Below are positions 33,456 to 41,635 of a stretch of 64,000 bases of DNA, piece by piece. The translations under genes were made by a program, and so were the position numbers. How positions within the stretch are numbered: position 1 is the stretch's first letter; each line of letters begins with the position of its first letter. Origin of the DNA: DATEFF01 sp964586395 (lineage in GTDB: Bacteria; Patescibacteriota; Saccharimonadia; Saccharimonadales; EFPC-124); contig CAZPGP010000003.1 of the NCBI GenBank assembly GCA_964586395.1, forward strand, positions 1-64,000, in the 5' to 3' direction. The notes under the pieces are model-generated. The model saw nothing but the letters and a program-made list of their open reading frames with translations. It searched no databases and was not told where the DNA came from.

Positions 33456-34955
33456 ATGACTGAACGCCGCCACCCAAGCGCTGAAGCTGAACTTGCTCCC
33501 GAAGTTGAGCGGGCCGAGGTTTTGGGCCGGTTTGCAGAACATCCTTACGCTAACCTTGAAACGTATAAGTACTTCAACCAACGCGGCGAGGCGGCTGCTG
33601 CGGCCAAGACTGACTTTATTGACGCTGCGATGACCGGGCAGGCCCCAGACGCACCTGAATTTGCGTACCCGTCACTTGATACCGATGCGCTGGTTGCTCG
33701 GCGGGATGAATTGACTGAGCTGCTCAATGATGTCCTGCGCCTGGACATGGAAGTCGAAGAAAACCGCCTGCTTCGCGAGAAGGTTACTGACCGCTTGCAC
33801 GAGGTTGGAATTATGTTGTTAGCTCGCATCCAAAGCGACCTCGGGCCGGACCATCCGATGTATGAGGCGGTTTCGTTCCAGTTGGGCGAGAACATGCGCG
33901 AAGTGTATGGCCGACCTGAGGCTGAACACTGGCGCGGAATACTTGGGTATCGTCTGTCGCTGCTGGCTGAGGTTGAGGACCGTGCCGATGTGCCGGACTC
34001 GGTCCGCGAGGCATGGGAATTTGTCCGCGACTCTCTGCCACAGGACCTGCCGATCGAGAAGCCTTACGAGCCGAGGCCTGATACCCTGCGCTGGTATCGT
34101 GAACAGCTCGACGCCCGAGTAGCGCCTGCTCGCGAGGCCGTTCAGGCGGCGATCGATGATGGCGTAATTATAGTGGGTGAAGACGGCCGAATGACCGGAG
34201 GGAATGTTGTTCTGGCAACACGCGTGGCCCTCGATGCGCTCGACATTCAGGGCTGGGATGTGCAGGAGTCGGATGAATCAAACGTCGATACTTCGCAGGA
34301 ACACTCGACAATTTTCATCCCGACCAAGCGAACTAAAGGTGACATGACGCTCGAAGATTTCGACGCCGTTATGCTGTCACACGAAATCGACCAGCACGTT
34401 GCACGGCGCGATAACGGTGACAAATCGGGCGAACCAATCCTGGGCGGAACGGGTTGCGCCGGCTACCTTGGTTGGGAAGAGGGCAACGGCAAGGCTAACG
34501 AGGCGTTGCTGGCTGGCAAGGTGGATAATGAAGAGTCTGCGTTTAAGCATTTTCTTTCCGGCGGGTTAGCCCTGGGCTTGGATCGCGAGCGTGGTAGGAA
34601 CTTCGGCGAAACGTTCGACCTAGTGTGGCGTATGCGATATGTGGCCGAATATCTAGGCGGCAAGCAGGTTGACGACGAAGCGTTCCAGCGCAATCTGATG
34701 AGCAAGGTATACGACGATTTGAGGCGACTTTACCGTGGCACTGACGGCCGCTCACCTGGGGTAATTTTCCCTAAGGACGCCATGACATACTACCTGGGTC
34801 AGACCGACGTGTGGCGTAAGTGGGATCAAGATATGGACCTCGACGAAGATGCGCGTCGCGAGGAGCATGAGCTTGAGCGTTCGGCCAAGATTAACCCGCT
34901 TCGCGGCGACCATCGTCGGGCGGCAATACGTGCCCGTGAACAGCAGGCTGCATAG
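33456..34955 (+). CDS. Putative zinc metallopeptidase 1 (DUF1704/tyrosine carboxypeptidase-like, HExxxH)
   Basis: 499 residues, no signal peptide or TM, mostly helical N-terminal half. HEIDQHVARRDNGD at 309-322 is the HExxxH zinc motif of the DUF1704 family (which includes the eukaryotic tubulin detyrosinase MATCAP), followed by GYLGWEEGNGKANEALL, whose EEG provides the third ligand. It is the first of three consecutive related genes. The extended -10 TGGTAAGAT sits in the dnaJ 3' end, eight bases before the ATG, so it too is probably leaderless. It is cytoplasmic by sequence; substrate unknown. Confidence 0.75.
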   Translation: MTERRHPSAEAELAPEVERAEVLGRFAEHPYANLETYKYFNQRGEAAAAAKTDFIDAAMTGQAPDAPEFAYPSLDTDALVARRDELTELLNDVLRLDMEVEENRLLREKVTDRLHEVGIMLLARIQSDLGPDHPMYEAVSFQLGENMREVYGRPEAEHWRGILGYRLSLLAEVEDRADVPDSVREAWEFVRDSLPQDLPIEKPYEPRPDTLRWYREQLDARVAPAREAVQAAIDDGVIIVGEDGRMTGGNVVLATRVALDALDIQGWDVQESDESNVDTSQEHSTIFIPTKRTKGDMTLEDFDAVMLSHEIDQHVARRDNGDKSGEPILGGTGCAGYLGWEEGNGKANEALLAGKVDNEESAFKHFLSGGLALGLDRERGRNFGETFDLVWRMRYVAEYLGGKQVDDEAFQRNLMSKVYDDLRRLYRGTDGRSPGVIFPKDAMTYYLGQTDVWRKWDQDMDLDEDARREEHELERSAKINPLRGDHRRAAIRAREQQAA

Positions 34956-34978
34956 TTCGCGCGACTAGCATAAGCGTG

Positions 34979-34984
34979 TATAAT
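34979..34984 (+). promoter_or_regulatory. -10 box of metallopeptidase 2, leaderless GTG start
   Basis: TATAAT ends eight bases before the GTG start at 34993, with no ribosome binding site between. Confidence 0.6.
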
Positions 34985-34992
34985 AGATATAC

Positions 34993-36303
34993 GTGGAGAG
35001 TGATAGACTGTCGCCGGCAGTCGGGCTATTGCAAGCAATAAGTCCTGACCCCGACCGGCCAGATAACGAAATACTGACGTATCCGAGCCTTGCTCAGGTG
35101 GCCAATGACAATCGGTCGCTCGAGGAAGTGTTGATCAGGACCTACTATGCGGCCGAGAGCGAGTCTGCCGAACAACTTGCCGCTGCGCAGAAACTCGCCG
35201 AATATGAACTTATCGAAACCGCTGCCGCACTCCAGGCTGCCCAATCGCCGTCTGTTCAGCGTCAGCTGAGCCAGCAGTTTACGAATGCATCAATCAACCT
35301 GTTTGGCCGCCCTGACGCGACCACGGCAACGTATTTGCTCGAGCAGCTGCTGACTGAGCTTTGTGTGCTCCAGACCAACTATAACGTCGATTCCGAACTT
35401 CTGGACGAGTTACTGCAGGTCTACGATGAAGTGCTGCGACGGAGTGGTGCACCCCACGAGTACACATTGCCGTTCGATGAATCTCGCGCTGACCTGGCCG
35501 CGCAGCATTTTGGTAACTATCTGCGCCAAGCTTACCCCGCTGCGTTTGCGGTGTTCGATGGAGACCCGTCCGAGCCTATCGACGCATTCGGAATTGTGGA
35601 GCGGTTCGAGCGAGCGCTCGATGCCCTGAAGCAGCGCGACGCGTTCTGGTCGCAGTGGCGTGTGTTGGTCACCGACGATAGCTGTTTGTCGGTCAACCCG
35701 CTCACTCGGCAATTGGTTGTTGGCTCGCATCGTGCCAGTGTGGAGCTTGGTGAGCTGAAGGGTTTGTTCGGCCACGAGGTTTTGGTTCACGCCCTACGCG
35801 CAAGTAATGGTCAGCATTTGAGCCACGAATTTGAGCAAGGTTTGCCTGGTTACATAGATGCCGAGGAAGGCTTTGCCTGCTTTGTCGAGCATGCGTTGAG
35901 CGGTCAGCCGCCCCGCAAGATGTACGATCGCTATCTGGACGTCGCTCTCGCGCTTGGCACTATCGACGGTCATCCGCGAACCCGCAAGGAGCTCTTCCGT
36001 TTGGTCCACGCTCGCAACATAGTACGTACGCAGGCTGCCGGCAAAGTCGAACGCCCTGGCAACATTCGCCGCGAAAGCTGGGCGCACGTGAACCGCATAT
36101 TCCGCGGCACGTTAGGCAACGAAATTGTAGGCGTCTTTACGAAAGACATCGCGTATTATCAGGGTTATCAAAAAATGTCGGCCTTTATAGTAGAGGAGTT
36201 CGACGCGGGATCTGAGCCAGCAGAGCTGTGGTCCCTGCTGACGCTCGGCAAATACGATCCGACCGATGTGCTCCACATGCTCGAACTTGCCCGACGAGCC
36301 TAA
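34993..36303 (+). CDS. Putative zinc metallopeptidase 2 (DUF1704-like, HExxxH)
   Basis: 436 residues from GTG. GHEVLVHALRASNGQ gives HExxxH at 261-266, followed about 25 residues later by IDAEEGFACFVEHAL, the EEG ligand segment. The preceding helical domain (ESEQLAAAQKLAEYELIETA-like) resembles that of the gene before it at the level of pattern. No signal peptide. Its placement between two other members suggests tandem duplication and divergence. Probably a cytoplasmic carboxypeptidase- or metalloprotease-type enzyme. Substrate cannot be read from sequence. Confidence 0.75.
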   Translation: MESDRLSPAVGLLQAISPDPDRPDNEILTYPSLAQVANDNRSLEEVLIRTYYAAESESAEQLAAAQKLAEYELIETAAALQAAQSPSVQRQLSQQFTNASINLFGRPDATTATYLLEQLLTELCVLQTNYNVDSELLDELLQVYDEVLRRSGAPHEYTLPFDESRADLAAQHFGNYLRQAYPAAFAVFDGDPSEPIDAFGIVERFERALDALKQRDAFWSQWRVLVTDDSCLSVNPLTRQLVVGSHRASVELGELKGLFGHEVLVHALRASNGQHLSHEFEQGLPGYIDAEEGFACFVEHALSGQPPRKMYDRYLDVALALGTIDGHPRTRKELFRLVHARNIVRTQAAGKVERPGNIRRESWAHVNRIFRGTLGNEIVGVFTKDIAYYQGYQKMSAFIVEEFDAGSEPAELWSLLTLGKYDPTDVLHMLELARRA

Positions 36304-36345
36304 GACATGGGGTATACTGGGGGCAACTAATCAAGGATTCAATGC

Positions 36346-36522
36346 ATGGCAAAAAAGAAAGATGACGGAACCGCTTGGGGAGTTATATTGGTCGCACTGG
36401 GTACGATTTTCTTGCTCCAGTCGGTCTTTGATATCGAGATTTTCCGTGAGATTTGGAAATTCTGGCCAGTTATCTTGATCGTTTGGGGTCTTAAGGTCCT
36501 GAAGGACAGCCGAACAAGCTAA
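36346..36522 (+). CDS. Small two-helix membrane protein (LiaI/LiaF-like TM segment, DUF5668-like)
   Basis: 58 residues: a basic start MAKKKDDGTAW, TM helix about 11-28, a short turn (FDIEIFREIWKFW) and TM helix about 38-52. This WGVILVALG...FWPVILIVWG layout is that of the LiaI-LiaF-like/DUF5668 transmembrane module found in envelope-stress sensors and small standalone proteins. Its stop is immediately followed by the ATG of the third peptidase, so the two are co-translated. ATG 36346 follows AAGGA at a usable distance. Confidence 0.7.
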   Translation: MAKKKDDGTAWGVILVALGTIFLLQSVFDIEIFREIWKFWPVILIVWGLKVLKDSRTS

Positions 36523-38286
36523 ATGAATGTGCGTAAGGTCGAGCGGCTCCTGGGCGAGCTGCTCGATGCACCAGCCGAACCCTTGGACGAAGCGCAGCGA
36601 GAGCTAGCGTTTGCTTTTGCTGAGGGGTTATTTGGGGGTAACGTCGAGGGCGCCCGGGTTACGTCCGACCTGACTTTTGGTGACGTGCAGAGTCTTCATG
36701 CTTTGGGGCAGAAGCTGACGTTTTATCTGGAATACTTCACCGATACTGAGGCAGGTAGGGCAGACGCTAAGGCGTTAGGGCTGGGCGGCCAGGGCGCTGA
36801 GCAGCTAGCGCAGACGCTTCTTGATACGACCCGGACTCAACCCACCGACCTGCTGAAGCAGGCTTCGGAGCGGAGCTCGGACTGGTCGCGCCAGCAGTTG
36901 GTTGATCAGCTTGCCGAGCCTGAAACGAATGACCTGACACATCAAGCCACAACTCGTCTGACGGTCAACTACGAACCAGAACGCCTCCTGGCAAAGGCCT
37001 CAGCAGTGCGTGCATACGCTGATTTCTTTGTGGCCGCCCAAGGCCAGCTGGCAGCCGAACCCGACCAGCAATTGGCAGATGCCAAGCGAGCGCTTATTCA
37101 TATTCACGTTGGTCGGCTCAACGCCATGGCAGCGATCGACGTGTACCCTGGCCTATTGTCCTTAGAGGAACAGCTGACGCGTAGTGTCTCATCAGAGCGC
37201 ATGGCTGCGTGGGCGACAGAACTCGCCCGCGTCGCACCTGCGCTTGGTCGAATTCACGATTTAGAAGGCGAGGAGCGCAAACTAGCCCGCGAAGCATACG
37301 CCAAACATCTCGACGCCATTAGGCAGGGTGCGCCGCTGGAGCTCGATGAAATTAATGAGAGCGAAGCAAGTCTGTTTGCGCAGGAGGCGCTGGTCGAGCT
37401 AACGCAGGCCGAACGCGTCGCGAACGAGTCTACGCCAACTGACCTAGCACGTGAGCTCGAGGGTATAAATTGGGATGCCAAACAGATCAAGCAGTGCGTC
37501 GAAACTGTGCTGGAAAAGTGGAGCGTCCTGAGCGGCCACACGGTAACATGGCAGGAAGTCGATGGTCGCGACGGATTCGCACCGGACGGGAAGTTCCAGG
37601 TTATCATTACGCCTCGCCGCAAGAATATGTCCGTCGACAGCACTCGCCGCCTGGTGAATATTCCAGAGGGTACAGTTCGACCGCTTGTGGGTCTGTATCC
37701 AGCCGGTGCGCTGCCGCTGATCGCGCACGAACTGAGCCATGTCCTGCAGGCTTACGCCGACTACGAACTCGGTCAACAGATACCGTTGGCACGTATAAAA
37801 GGCCGCCGTTATCGCATTTTGCGAGAAGCTGGCGGAGCGTATCAAGAGAAGATCCTGTGTCGGGATTATCTGGGCTTGGACCGTGCGCCAAACCTGCATT
37901 ATTTGATCGGCTATACGGCAAAGGTCAACGGCTCAACTCGTTTACAAGTTGCGCGTGCATTCTACGAGTCACTCATCCAAGGTAAGTCGCTCACCAACGA
38001 CGAAGACCTCGCCGCGCGGACACTCGCCGTTAACCGGTCGTCACGCTTGTACCGCTATGGCGGTCATAGCTCGCAGGCGCTGGACTACGTTGAACAATCT
38101 GTGGTCTGCGGTGTGTTGATGGAGCGCCTCAGCCCCGACCAAGTCGATGCATTCTTGCTTGGCAGCACCAGCTTCAGCTTGGAAGATAGTGCCTTGTTGC
38201 ATCGCTTCGGATTGCTCACCTTGCCGGCTCGAGCTGCATACAGCCCAGCGCAAGATGTTATGCGTGTGTTCGAATCTCTTATATAA
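36523..38286 (+). CDS. Putative zinc metallopeptidase 3 (DUF1704-related, HExxH)
   Basis: 587 residues, no signal peptide. A long helical N-terminal region precedes a domain with IAHELSHVLQAYADYELG: HExxH at 402-406, where the two neighbouring paralogues have HExxxH. About 30 residues on, ILREAGGAYQEKIL aligns with their EEG segment and provides a likely third ligand (Glu). It is therefore either a divergent DUF1704 enzyme with one residue less in the zinc helix or a gluzincin of its own kind. It starts directly after the stop of the small TM protein. Confidence 0.7.
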   Translation: MNVRKVERLLGELLDAPAEPLDEAQRELAFAFAEGLFGGNVEGARVTSDLTFGDVQSLHALGQKLTFYLEYFTDTEAGRADAKALGLGGQGAEQLAQTLLDTTRTQPTDLLKQASERSSDWSRQQLVDQLAEPETNDLTHQATTRLTVNYEPERLLAKASAVRAYADFFVAAQGQLAAEPDQQLADAKRALIHIHVGRLNAMAAIDVYPGLLSLEEQLTRSVSSERMAAWATELARVAPALGRIHDLEGEERKLAREAYAKHLDAIRQGAPLELDEINESEASLFAQEALVELTQAERVANESTPTDLARELEGINWDAKQIKQCVETVLEKWSVLSGHTVTWQEVDGRDGFAPDGKFQVIITPRRKNMSVDSTRRLVNIPEGTVRPLVGLYPAGALPLIAHELSHVLQAYADYELGQQIPLARIKGRRYRILREAGGAYQEKILCRDYLGLDRAPNLHYLIGYTAKVNGSTRLQVARAFYESLIQGKSLTNDEDLAARTLAVNRSSRLYRYGGHSSQALDYVEQSVVCGVLMERLSPDQVDAFLLGSTSFSLEDSALLHRFGLLTLPARAAYSPAQDVMRVFESLI

Positions 38287-38302
38287 GTTCAGTAAGGGTG
38301 TG

Positions 38303-38333
38303 CGGCCCCGCCACCGGTCAAGGTGGCGGGCCG
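38303..38333. terminator. Hairpin between metallopeptidase 3 and the convergent cassette
   Basis: CCCGCCACC (38307-38315) pairs with GGTGGCGGG (38322-38330), extended by CGG/CCG across one bulge. GC-rich and without a T run, it is of the same kind as at the other cassettes. Confidence 0.6.
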
Positions 38334-38337
38334 TCGG

Positions 38338-38622
38338 TCACGTCGCGTGCGGGTAGAACTCGATCTTGCGCTGGCCTTGGCCATGCGGGAAATCCCGAAG
38401 GATCTTGCGCATGTGTGGGGTCAGGTCGGCCTTCAGTTCCTCGTACAGCGTGTTGCTGATGGTGAGGGCCACGAGGCCACCGACGCCGAACGTCACGGAG
38501 AAGTCGTCGTCGACCCTCTCGCCCGGCGTGCCGGTCAGGAGGTTCAGGCTGAAGCCCGACCTGTTGGCCTGCTCGCAGGTACGTGCGAAGGTGGTGAGAT
38601 AGGTTTCTCTGGATGCCGTCAC
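38338..38622 (-). CDS. Unknown 94-aa protein of a GC-rich single-gene cassette
   Basis: 94 residues from GTG 38622 with GGGAGAG just upstream. It starts TASRETYLTTFARTCEQANR (amphipathic helix), then SGFSLNLLTGTPGERVDDDF and a beta-rich middle (SVTFGVGGLVALTIS), a helix with PHMRKILRDFPHGQG and the end IEFYPHAT. A soluble alpha/beta fold is likely. No family recognised. It has its own strong promoter and hairpin, and GC-rich codons, in an otherwise plus-strand block. Confidence 0.6.
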   Translation of the reverse strand: MTASRETYLTTFARTCEQANRSGFSLNLLTGTPGERVDDDFSVTFGVGGLVALTISNTLYEELKADLTPHMRKILRDFPHGQGQRKIEFYPHAT

Positions 38623-38655
38623 TATGCACTCTCCCTAGGTACGGGTGACTTAATA

Positions 38656-38684
38656 CTTATACCATAAAACTTATGCTTTTTCAA
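38656..38684 (-). promoter_or_regulatory. Promoter of the 38.3-kb cassette
   Basis: On the minus strand TTGAAA (38684-38679), 17 bases, TATAAG (38661-38656), in an AT-rich island. Confidence 0.65.
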
Positions 38685-38829
38685 TAGTTACTTCAGATGA
38701 GACGGAGAAAGTAGATAGTGTTTTGTATTGACTAAATCGTCTTTTTGTATTATGCTTACGCTACCTAAAAACATTCAGTCAGCCGAGGTGGGGTAAACTC
38801 CAAAGCTGCTACAATAGGTGGTAACAACT

Positions 38830-39300
38830 ATGACTCATGAATCTCGTAAAATCATTGGCCGCGCCGACCGTATAGACCTGCCTGAACTGGGCTTCTTGGG
38901 CGTGCCCGCCAAGGTAGACACTGGCGCGAAGACGTCAGCGATTTGGGCTAGCAACATCGTCGAGCGTGATGGCGGTTTGGCCTTCACGCTTTTCGACGAA
39001 AGCTACACATTGTACACCGGCGAAGAAATCTTCGTGCCTCGCTTTGCTCGTGTGGTTGTAGCTAGCTCTATTGGCGCCGAGCAAGGGCGCTACAAGGTTG
39101 TTTTCTTGGCGAAACTCCGCGGCAAGAAGATCCGCGCGAGCTTTACTCTTGCTGATCGCTCCAAACAAGCCTATCCTGTACTTATTGGGCGCAACGTGCT
39201 CAGGGGCAAGTTCTTAGTAGATGTGAAATCGGGCCGCCCCGACCACTCAGCAGAGAATCGACGATCCGAAGAACTACAGAAAGAACTAGAACGGAAGTAA
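38830..39300 (+). CDS. Retropepsin-like ATP-dependent zinc protease-family protein (RimK partner)
   Basis: 156 residues from ATG 38830, preceded by AGGTGG; the GTG at 38818 is also in frame. The sequence PAKVDTGAKTSAIWASNI carries the D-T-G-A motif of the PF05618-type family, and PVLIGRNVLRGKFLVDV matches its C-terminal signature. These proteins fold like retropepsins and are typically encoded next to RimK-type ATP-grasp ligases, as here, four bases before rimK. The partner role (processing or recognising the product of the ligase) is inference. Confidence 0.8.
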   Translation: MTHESRKIIGRADRIDLPELGFLGVPAKVDTGAKTSAIWASNIVERDGGLAFTLFDESYTLYTGEEIFVPRFARVVVASSIGAEQGRYKVVFLAKLRGKKIRASFTLADRSKQAYPVLIGRNVLRGKFLVDVKSGRPDHSAENRRSEELQKELERK

Positions 39301-39304
39301 CCCT

Positions 39305-40207
39305 ATGAAAATCGCTATCCTATCCAAGGGGCCAGGCAACTACTCAACCAAGCGGTTGAAGGAAGAAGCCAAAAAGCGCGGTCACGAAGTCCGCGTCATT
39401 AACTATGCAAAGTGTTACGTGAAGGTGGAGCAGAGTAAGCCTGTTGTTCGCTACGAAGGCAAAGACCTGGGCGAGTACGACGCAATTATTCCTCGCATTG
39501 CTCAGAGCTACACTCGATACGGTTCAGCTGTGCTGCGCCAGTTTGAGATGCAGGGGATCTACAGCACGGCGACATCTATCGCTATTGCCCGCTCCCGCGA
39601 CAAGCTCCGTACGATGCAGCTTCTGGCTCGCGCCGGCGTTGGCATTCCAAAGACTTTGTTCGCGAGTGAGACTAGCAGCTTCGACGACCTTATCGAGCAG
39701 GCTGGTGGTGCGCCGTTGATCATCAAGGTGGCCCGCGGCACGCACGGCAACGGTGTTGTGCTGGCCGAGACTAACAAAGCCGCCAAGGCAGTAATGCAGG
39801 CATTCTTTGTTGAGAATGTGAGCTTCCTGGTTCAGGAATTTGTGAAGGAATCCGCTGGTACCGATATTCGTGTCATTGTGGTCGGCAACAAGGTTGTCGC
39901 CAGCATGATGCGCCAGAGCTTGGACGATGATTTCCGCAGTAATCTCCATCAGGGTGGCGAAGGCAAGCCAATCAAGCTTACCGAAGAAGAGCGCCGCACG
40001 GCTATCAAAGCTGCTCGAGCCATGGGCTTGCCATTCTGTGGTGTAGATATGATGCGCAGCTCTCGTGGCCCACTCGTACTAGAGGTTAACTCCTCACCAG
40101 GCTTCTCGGTAGAAAAAGTCACTGGCCGAGGGATCGCCGATAAAGTTATTGAATACATCGAACTAAACGCAAAACGCAGGAATAAAAAAGACAGGGTAGG
40201 GGCTTAG
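39305..40207 (+). CDS. rimK: RimK-family ATP-grasp ligase (S6-glutamate ligase-like)
   Basis: 300 residues. An N-terminal pre-ATP-grasp domain (MKIAILSKGPGNYSTKRLKE) with YDAIIPRIAQSYTRYGSAVL, then the ATP-grasp domain: RDKLRTMQLLARAGVGIPKT, PLIIKVARGTHGNGVVLAE, FVKESAGTDIRVIVVG and the Mg-binding VDMMRSSRGPLVLEVNSSPG. E. coli RimK adds glutamates to ribosomal protein S6. Relatives make other amino-acid tails, so the substrate here is open. Linked upstream to the retropepsin-like gene and downstream to the DUF192 gene with only four to six bases between. Confidence 0.85.
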   Translation: MKIAILSKGPGNYSTKRLKEEAKKRGHEVRVINYAKCYVKVEQSKPVVRYEGKDLGEYDAIIPRIAQSYTRYGSAVLRQFEMQGIYSTATSIAIARSRDKLRTMQLLARAGVGIPKTLFASETSSFDDLIEQAGGAPLIIKVARGTHGNGVVLAETNKAAKAVMQAFFVENVSFLVQEFVKESAGTDIRVIVVGNKVVASMMRQSLDDDFRSNLHQGGEGKPIKLTEEERRTAIKAARAMGLPFCGVDMMRSSRGPLVLEVNSSPGFSVEKVTGRGIADKVIEYIELNAKRRNKKDRVGA

Positions 40208-40213
40208 CAAAGT

Positions 40214-40669
40214 ATGCAGCGCGACAACTGGGGGAAGTGGGCAATGGGAATCGCGCTAGTCCTCATAATCGTTGCGGGAGTGGCGATGGTTATTTCTGTA
40301 AATCATCGCAAAGCTCCAATATCTATTGGCGGCCAGATGGTCTTTGCTCGCGTTGCCGCTGACGAAGATTCACGACGCAAAGGACTTTCCGGCAGCTCAC
40401 CGCTTGGTGAGAAGGAAGGCATGCTGTTCATCTTTGACACGCCAAGTCGCTGGGGAATGTGGATGCGCGAGATGAAATGCAGCCTGGATATCGTGTGGAT
40501 GGATACCGAGAAACGCATCGTCTATATCGCCGAAAATATTTCGCCAGATACATACCCGAAGGCATTCCTGCCAGACAAAGACGCCCTATACGTACTGGAG
40601 CTTCCAGCTGGATTTGTCGACAAGCATAACGTCAGCTTGGGCAATGTTGTCGGCTTCTCTGTCCGGTAG
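40214..40669 (+). CDS. Membrane-anchored DUF192 protein
   Basis: 151 residues: TM helix about 9-30, then the DUF192 domain outside the membrane: FARVAADEDSRRKGLSG, EGMLFIFDTPSRWGMWMREM, and LDIVWMDTEKRIVYIAENIS. This matches the family pattern of a conserved R-x-x-G-L and F-x-F. Function of DUF192 is not established. It starts six bases after rimK and closes this short operon. Confidence 0.85.
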   Translation: MQRDNWGKWAMGIALVLIIVAGVAMVISVNHRKAPISIGGQMVFARVAADEDSRRKGLSGSSPLGEKEGMLFIFDTPSRWGMWMREMKCSLDIVWMDTEKRIVYIAENISPDTYPKAFLPDKDALYVLELPAGFVDKHNVSLGNVVGFSVR

Positions 40670-40689
40670 CTCGGTGCTATGATGTTGGT

Positions 40690-41172
40690 ATGAATGCGCT
40701 TGTGATTCTTGCGATACTCCTGGGAGGGCTTTTTGTTCTCGCGTATGCGACCAAGCGTCGTTTTGGCGTGCTTGGCCTCGCGCTGTGTGCTGGTGCACTG
40801 TTGAGTTCGAGCTGGGGTGCGACGCTGACACCTTGGGTTGAGTCGCATGGTGTGTACTTTGTGGCTCCACCGTTGTCATCGATCGTCGCCGCGCTATTAA
40901 TTTTAGGTCCGTCGATTCTGCTACTGTTCAGCGGTCCGACGTATTCCAGTCAAATTCAGCGAATCTTTGGCTCGATCGCCTACGCCGTACTGGCACTCGT
41001 CTTCCTGCTGCAGCCGATTGCGACTGCCTTTGTGTTCGACGAGACTGGCCTGCATCTATACAACTCAGTATTTGGGTTGAGCAACATCGCCATTGTTATC
41101 GGCATTCTATTGGCGCTGGGCGATATCCTTATCACGCGCCACCCACACGGCGGCAAGAAGTCATCGCATTGA
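40690..41172 (+). CDS. Four-helix membrane protein of unknown function
   Basis: 160 residues with hydrophobic segments at about 2-20, 25-42, 58-78, 92-110 and 124-144, short loops and a basic tail (TRHPHGGKKSSH). The overall shape recalls small CvpA-like proteins, but no sequence motif supports this. The extended -10 TGCTATGAT lies six bases before the ATG, so the mRNA is probably leaderless. It is followed by the tRNA-Lys gene. Confidence 0.65.
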   Translation: MNALVILAILLGGLFVLAYATKRRFGVLGLALCAGALLSSSWGATLTPWVESHGVYFVAPPLSSIVAALLILGPSILLLFSGPTYSSQIQRIFGSIAYAVLALVFLLQPIATAFVFDETGLHLYNSVFGLSNIAIVIGILLALGDILITRHPHGGKKSSH

Positions 41173-41234
41173 CAGTAACAGGGGAAAAGTGTAAAATTTA
41201 GCTTGTCCTGAATGTTTGCTTTGCAGACAAACGT

Positions 41235-41311
41235 GGGCCCATAGCTCAGCTGGTTAGAGCAGCGGCCTTTTAAGCCGCGTGTCCTGGGTTCGAGTCCCAG
41301 TGGGCCCTCCA
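41235..41311 (+). tRNA. tRNA-Lys (anticodon TTT), CCA encoded
   Basis: Acceptor stem GGGCCCA / TGGGCCC, D arm AGCTCAGCTGGTTAGAGC, anticodon arm GCGGC-CTTTTAA-GCCGC with anticodon TTT, T arm CTGGG-TTCGAGT-CCCAG, discriminator T and a genomically encoded CCA. All arms pair. A terminator follows. Confidence 0.97.
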
Positions 41312-41323
41312 TGAAATTATCCT

Positions 41324-41356
41324 AAAAGAGACCACTCATCTGCGGTCTCTTTTGGT
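41324..41356. terminator. Terminator after tRNA-Lys
   Basis: 10-bp stem AAAAGAGACC / GGTCTCTTTT (41324-41333, 41344-41353), with T-rich flank on the plus side and A-rich on the other. It can also serve the convergent small gene at 41363. Confidence 0.85.
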
Positions 41357-41362
41357 TTGTTG

Positions 41363-41563
41363 CTACGAGTTTTGCTGGAGCAGAATGTACACCAACGTCG
41401 CACTCAGCCCGATGATAAAGAGGGCCGCCACAATAAGGAGGCCGCTGATGCGCTTGTTGACCTTGCGCAGATGCTCGAGCTCCTCACGCGGCGTGTCGAT
41501 GTCGGACTCGAGTTTATAGTTTGATTTCTCTGCCTCTGGGGCGATGTTTTTGTCGGGTTCCAT
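41363..41563 (-). CDS. Small tail-anchored membrane protein (66 aa)
   Basis: 66 residues from ATG 41563: an acidic cytoplasmic part with a short coiled coil (PREELEHLRKVNKRISG) followed by a single C-terminal TM helix (about 41-62) and a 4-residue tail QQNS. Longer in-frame extension is possible but overlaps the divergent comEC and lacks a good start. No Shine-Dalgarno is seen. Function unknown. Confidence 0.55.
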   Translation of the reverse strand: MEPDKNIAPEAEKSNYKLESDIDTPREELEHLRKVNKRISGLLIVAALFIIGLSATLVYILLQQNS

Positions 41564-41620
41564 ACTTTGATAGTACACGATTGTAACCGTTAGCGTTAGC
41601 AGAGTAGGGGCAGGCCAGGG

Positions 41621-41626
41621 TATAAT
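41621..41626 (+). promoter_or_regulatory. -10 box of comEC, leaderless arrangement
   Basis: Perfect TATAAT ending nine bases before the ATG at 41636; no ribosome binding site between. Confidence 0.6.
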
Positions 41627-41635
41627 CCCCGCCAA

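Noticed and set aside
40522..40879. Minus-strand frames over the DUF192/membrane protein junction
   Set aside because: Ser/Thr/Gln-rich shadows of the plus-strand genes with no start signals.
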